From: Mucilaginibacter gossypii
Lineage (GTDB): Bacteria; Bacteroidota; Bacteroidia; Sphingobacteriales; Sphingobacteriaceae
Length of the DNA stretch: 64,000 bases
Direction: 5' to 3'
Assembly: GCF_900100945.1 (NCBI RefSeq)
Contig: NZ_FNCG01000002.1
Coordinates: 415,940 to 479,939 of the forward strand
In this document: positions 61,149 through 64,000 of the stretch, in pieces
Position numbering within the stretch: position 1 is the first letter of the stretch
How the letters are laid out: each line of letters begins with the position of its first letter
Notes under the pieces: generated by a model
What the model was told of the DNA's origin: nothing
Database searches by the model: none
The model's input: only the letters and a program-made list of their open reading frames with translations
Program-made: the position numbers and the translations under genes

Positions 61149-62126
61149 ATGTCTGTAATAGTATTGGTAGAACATACCGGAGGAATTATAAAAAAGCAAA
61201 GCTTTGAGGCTGTGCAATATGCCGCTCAAATAGCCCCAAAAATGGGCACTACGGTAACTGCCGTTGCTTTAGGCAGCGTTACCGAAGCTGAAATGGAAAA
61301 CCTTGGCCAGTACGGTGCTCAAAAAGTGCTGCACGTTGCCGATGGCCGGTTGGACGAGTTACACTCAAGGGCATATGCCAGCGCGTTAATAGCCGCAGCA
61401 CAAAAGGAGAATAGTAAAGTAGTTGTAGCCCTTCATGATATCAGGGGCAGGGCGGTAGCGCCGCGGATAGCTGTAAAATTAAAAGCAGGCCTGGTAGCCG
61501 GGGCGCTTTCATACCCTGATACGGAAAAAGGCTTTGTAATTAAAAAGGCCGTGTTTTCGGGAAAAGCATTTGCCTATGTAAACATTTTAAGCGACGTAAA
61601 GGTGATTATGCTGATGCCTAACACATTTCCACCTCAAAAGCAGGAAGGTAAAGCAGTTGTTGAGCAACTGGATGTAAGCTTTAGCGAAAAGGATTTTAGT
61701 GTGAAAGTAAAATCGGTAAATAAAGTGACAGGTGAAGTACCGCTTGCGGATGCCGAGCTGGTTGTTTCGGGTGGCAGAGGTTTAAAAGGCCCGGAAAACT
61801 GGGGCATACTGGAAGACCTGGCGAAAGAGCTGGGCGCTGCTACGGCCTGCTCGCGCCCGGTAGCCGATTCGCACTGGCGACCGCATCACGAACATGTGGG
61901 CCAAACAGGTGGCACCGTTCGTCCAAATCTGTATATAGCGGTAGGAATATCCGGAGCTATCCAACACCTGGCCGGGGTTAATGGTTCAAAAACTATTGTA
62001 GTGATCAATAAAGATCCCGAAGCTCCGTTTTTTAAAGCAGCCAATTATGGGGTAGTTGGTGACGCGCTGGAGGTTTTGCCTCGACTAACGGCAGCAGTCA
62101 AAAAGTTTAAAGAACATCATCAATAA
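61149..62126 (+). CDS. etfA: Electron transfer flavoprotein, alpha subunit
   Basis: A 325-residue ETF alpha. The FAD-binding C-terminal domain is clear: [60 protein letters not shown] and [20 protein letters not shown]. Normal length. It starts 174 bases after etfB because of the inverted repeat between them, but both are on the same strand and work as one heterodimer. Confidence 0.95.
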   Translation: MSVIVLVEHTGGIIKKQSFEAVQYAAQIAPKMGTTVTAVALGSVTEAEMENLGQYGAQKVLHVADGRLDELHSRAYASALIAAAQKENSKVVVALHDIRGRAVAPRIAVKLKAGLVAGALSYPDTEKGFVIKKAVFSGKAFAYVNILSDVKVIMLMPNTFPPQKQEGKAVVEQLDVSFSEKDFSVKVKSVNKVTGEVPLADAELVVSGGRGLKGPENWGILEDLAKELGAATACSRPVADSHWRPHHEHVGQTGGTVRPNLYIAVGISGAIQHLAGVNGSKTIVVINKDPEAPFFKAANYGVVGDALEVLPRLTAAVKKFKEHHQ

Positions 62127-62138
62127 ATAATCAGGGCT

Positions 62139-62582
62139 ATGGAGTTTTTTTATGAAGGACAGGTGCTGTGGTCGCAGATAGACTCGAACCAACATATGCG
62201 GCATTCTGCATATGCCGATCTTGCAGCACAGGCACGCATCACCATGCTTGAAAGCCTGGGTTTAAAACTGCCTACACTTTATGAATACAAAATAGGGCCT
62301 GTATTATTCAGGGAAGAAATGATTTACCTGAGAGAGATCGGGATCAATGAGCAGATCAGGGTAACCTGTGAGCTTACTAAATCCCGGCCTGATGGTTCCC
62401 GCTGGGCAATCAGGCATGAGCTGTACCGGGGCGACGACGTCAAAGCTGCAATCATAAATGCCGAAGGTTCATGGATAGATATGGAAAAGCGTAAGCTGGC
62501 CGTATTGCCGTCAGAGCTAAGCCAGATGTTTATGAAGGCGCCCCGCAGCAGCGATTATGTGGAAGAGGCCAATCCAGCCTGA
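62139..62582 (+). CDS. Acyl-CoA thioesterase, 4HBT hotdog family
   Basis: A 147-residue hotdog-fold protein. The start EGQVLWSQIDSNQHMRHSAY carries the family's D...H...Y pattern, with Asp as the likely catalytic residue, and RITMLESLGLKLPTL follows. It hydrolyses acyl-CoA thioesters. It begins 12 bases after etfA, so it is in the same transcript. It probably keeps the CoA pool in balance during fatty-acid use. Confidence 0.88.
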   Translation: MEFFYEGQVLWSQIDSNQHMRHSAYADLAAQARITMLESLGLKLPTLYEYKIGPVLFREEMIYLREIGINEQIRVTCELTKSRPDGSRWAIRHELYRGDDVKAAIINAEGSWIDMEKRKLAVLPSELSQMFMKAPRSSDYVEEANPA

Positions 62583-62610
62583 AATAATTAAATAGTGTTG
62601 AATATCAGTT

Positions 62611-62655
62611 TATAAGCTTTGGGCTTTATGCCTTCTGCTTTTAGCTTTAAATAAT
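62611..62655 (+). repeat. Pre-gene repeat, copy B
   Basis: A copy of the AGCTTT-type repeat (TTATAAGCTTTGGGCTTTAT, then CTTCTGCTTTTAGCTTTAA), ending a few bases before the ACBP ATG. Confidence 0.6.
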
Positions 62656-62661
62656 TTATCT

Positions 62662-62931
62662 ATGACCGATCTGAAAGGCACTTTTGAAAGGGCCGTTAAA
62701 GAGAGTAAGGAACTACCCTCAAAACCTGATAATGAAACATTATTACGCCTGTACAGTTTATATAAGCAGGCAACGGAAGGCGATATAAATACAGAAAACC
62801 CTCCGGGCATGTTTGATTTTGTAGCTAAAGCAAAATATGATGCCTGGTTAAAACAGAAGGGCACTACCGCTGATAATGCGATGCAGCAATATATTCAGCT
62901 TGTAACGCAATTATCAAATAAAACCAGCTAA
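62662..62931 (+). CDS. Acyl-CoA-binding protein (ACBP)
   Basis: An 89-residue ACBP: DLKGTFERAVKESKELPSKP, then LLRLYSLYKQATEGDINTEN and PPGMFDFVAKAKYDAWLKQK, with the Lys and Tyr residues that bind CoA. It carries long-chain acyl-CoA esters in the cytoplasm. ACBP is typical of eukaryotes and found only in some bacteria, several Bacteroidota among them. Here it sits with beta-oxidation genes, which fits its role as acyl-CoA carrier. Confidence 0.92.
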   Translation: MTDLKGTFERAVKESKELPSKPDNETLLRLYSLYKQATEGDINTENPPGMFDFVAKAKYDAWLKQKGTTADNAMQQYIQLVTQLSNKTS

Positions 62932-63085
62932 CTTTAATTCCGAAATATTGACAAATGTTTCCGCCGTTTAGACCTTTATAAAGCACCGCAGAAATAGATA
63001 TTTGTTTTTATAAACCATCCCGGTATCGGGGATATGATTAGAATCTATTAGTTCACATAGATAATTAAATAGTAATAACCAGGCT

Positions 63086-63129
63086 ATTAGCTTTAAGCCT
63101 TGTGCATTCTGCTTTTAGCTTTATATAAA
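63086..63129 (+). repeat. Pre-gene repeat, copy C
   Basis: A third copy of the AGCTTT repeat (TTAGCTTTAAGCCTTGTGCA and TTCTGCTTTTAGCTTTATAT), 120 bases before the DUF2147 gene. The rest of the 320-base gap 62932-63251 shows nothing else. Confidence 0.6.
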
Positions 63130-63251
63130 CCATTTTATAATTCTACTCTGTCTCTTTTTAGGTGGCTTCTGATACCCGTATTGATATTAGGTAAATGCGA
63201 CAGAGGCCCTAAAAACCGACTTGTTTTTAACTATAAAAAACACCTAAGTCA

Positions 63252-63704
63252 ATGTCAGCATCAAAAAAACATTTCACCCGTTTTGTATTAATCCTGCTAG
63301 CCATTGTGGCGGTAAGCATCAATGCAAAAGCGCAAACCGATAAAATTGAAGGTTTATGGTACAACGATGTAAAAACCGCCAAAATCCAGATCACTAAAGA
63401 AAGCAACGGTAAGTTTTATGGTAAGGTGGTATGGCTTAAGGAACCATTAAAAGATGGGAAGCCGAAAGTTGACGAAATGAATAGTGACGAAAAATTGCGT
63501 TCAAGGCCCAGGCTGGGCTTACCCGTATTGGCTGATTTTGTGAAAGATGGCGATAACAAATACTCGGGCGGAACAATTTACGATCCTAATAACGGCAAAA
63601 CGTATTCCTGTAAAATGACCTATAAAGGTAAAACCCTGGATATCCGCGGATACATTGGTATTTCGCTTTTCGGGCGGACAACAACCTGGTCGCGGGCAGA
63701 GTAA
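63252..63704 (+). CDS. DUF2147 secreted protein
   Basis: A 150-residue protein with a signal peptide (FVLILLAIVAVSINAKAQ) and the DUF2147 pattern: IEGLWYNDVKTAKIQITKES, GKVVWLKEP, NGKTYSCKMTYKGKTLDIRG and a final GRTTTWSRAE. The fold is a small lipocalin-like barrel. In related bacteria DUF2147 genes often stand by fatty-acid or membrane-stress genes. Function unknown. Confidence 0.88.
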   Translation: MSASKKHFTRFVLILLAIVAVSINAKAQTDKIEGLWYNDVKTAKIQITKESNGKFYGKVVWLKEPLKDGKPKVDEMNSDEKLRSRPRLGLPVLADFVKDGDNKYSGGTIYDPNNGKTYSCKMTYKGKTLDIRGYIGISLFGRTTTWSRAE

Positions 63705-63743
63705 AATAAAGATAAAGAGTTTTAATAACACAAGCAGATACTA

Positions 63744-64000
63744 ATGAATGCTAAACGAATTATAAAAAAGGTTGCAGTATTGGGGTCGGGAGTAATGGGC
63801 AGTCGTATCGCCTGTCACTTTGCAAATATTGGCGTACAGGTACTGTTGCTTGATATTGTACCCAAGGATGCTCCGGCAGATAAAAAAGCGCGGAATAAAA
63901 TTGTTAATGACGCGCTGGACTTCGCGTTAAAGTCAAACCCTTCGCCCATCTATCTCAAATCTTTCGCAAAACGTATTACAACCGGCAATTTTGAAGATGA
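63744..64000 (+). CDS. 3-hydroxyacyl-CoA dehydrogenase (start only, runs off the window)
   Basis: The first 85 residues from the ATG at 63744 show the NAD-binding Rossmann motif KKVAVLGSGVMGSRIACHFA, then NIGVQVLLLDIVPKD. This is the 3-hydroxyacyl-CoA dehydrogenase domain of beta-oxidation, either stand-alone or part of a FadB/FadJ-like fusion; the rest is beyond the edge. It completes the step after hydration and follows the acyl-CoA dehydrogenase, ETF and thioesterase genes. Confidence 0.88.
   Translation, partial: MNAKRIIKKVAVLGSGVMGSRIACHFANIGVQVLLLDIVPKDAPADKKARNKIVNDALDFALKSNPSPIYLKSFAKRITTGNFED

Overview
The window looks like a chromosome segment of a Bacteroidota bacterium, most likely family Sphingobacteriaceae and close to Mucilaginibacter or Pedobacter. 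This is inferred from gene content and style, not from a marker gene. The signs are moderate GC, many SCxx-type lipoproteins and small beta-barrel proteins, LytTR two-component genes, a DUF2723 membrane glycosyltransferase-like protein, a type IX secretion sorting-domain remnant, TAnnTTTG-type -7 promoter elements, and many palindromic intergenic repeats. I saw no rRNA, tRNA, transposase or CRISPR array.

Layout. (1) 1-9.2 kb is a minus-strand phage-structural block. It holds terminase small and large subunits, a gene pair joined by a T7 slippery run (candidate -1 frameshift), three virion or tail-like proteins and a coiled-coil protein cut by the window edge. Two lipoprotein genes sit among them. 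No portal, capsid, protease, lysis gene or integrase is visible. (2) 9.3-10.4 kb is an Xre/ParS-RES toxin-antitoxin pair with a long palindrome at its start. (3) 10.5-31.7 kb is mixed: an Omp85-like barrel, lipoproteins, an RRM protein, an S24/LexA-like repressor with a divergent promoter, two Xre regulators, a large TPR protein, a TetR-VOC-YCII group, barrels, an amidase, an alpha/beta hydrolase, YceI and DUF2130. Three paralogues of a tiny two-helix membrane protein are scattered through it. (4) 32.1-40.4 kb is the most interesting part. Two full-length LanB-type lanthipeptide dehydratases flank a LytTR response regulator/LytS-like kinase pair, and a 55-residue peptide gene with eight Thr in its last 16 residues lies directly before the second LanB. 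No LanC cyclase, protease or exporter is present. (5) 40.6-53.8 kb carries a phosphoesterase, the DUF2723 protein, MscS, an HxlR/DoxX divergent pair, a GH25 lysozyme, a marR-MFS-isochorismatase operon, a PAP2 phosphatase, a patatin and a VOC protein. (6) 53.9-64 kb is a lipid-use region: a FadL-like porin with an SGNH hydrolase lipoprotein, a divergent AraC regulator, acyl-CoA dehydrogenase, ETF beta and alpha, thioesterase, acyl-CoA-binding protein, a DUF2147 protein and the start of a 3-hydroxyacyl-CoA dehydrogenase. Together these could import, activate and beta-oxidise fatty acids and pass electrons to ETF.

The best candidate for an undescribed system is the two-LanB, Thr-rich peptide, LytTR locus at 32.1-40.4 kb. 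The second LanB departs from the family at motifs in both catalytic halves, which suggests unusual chemistry or a helper role.
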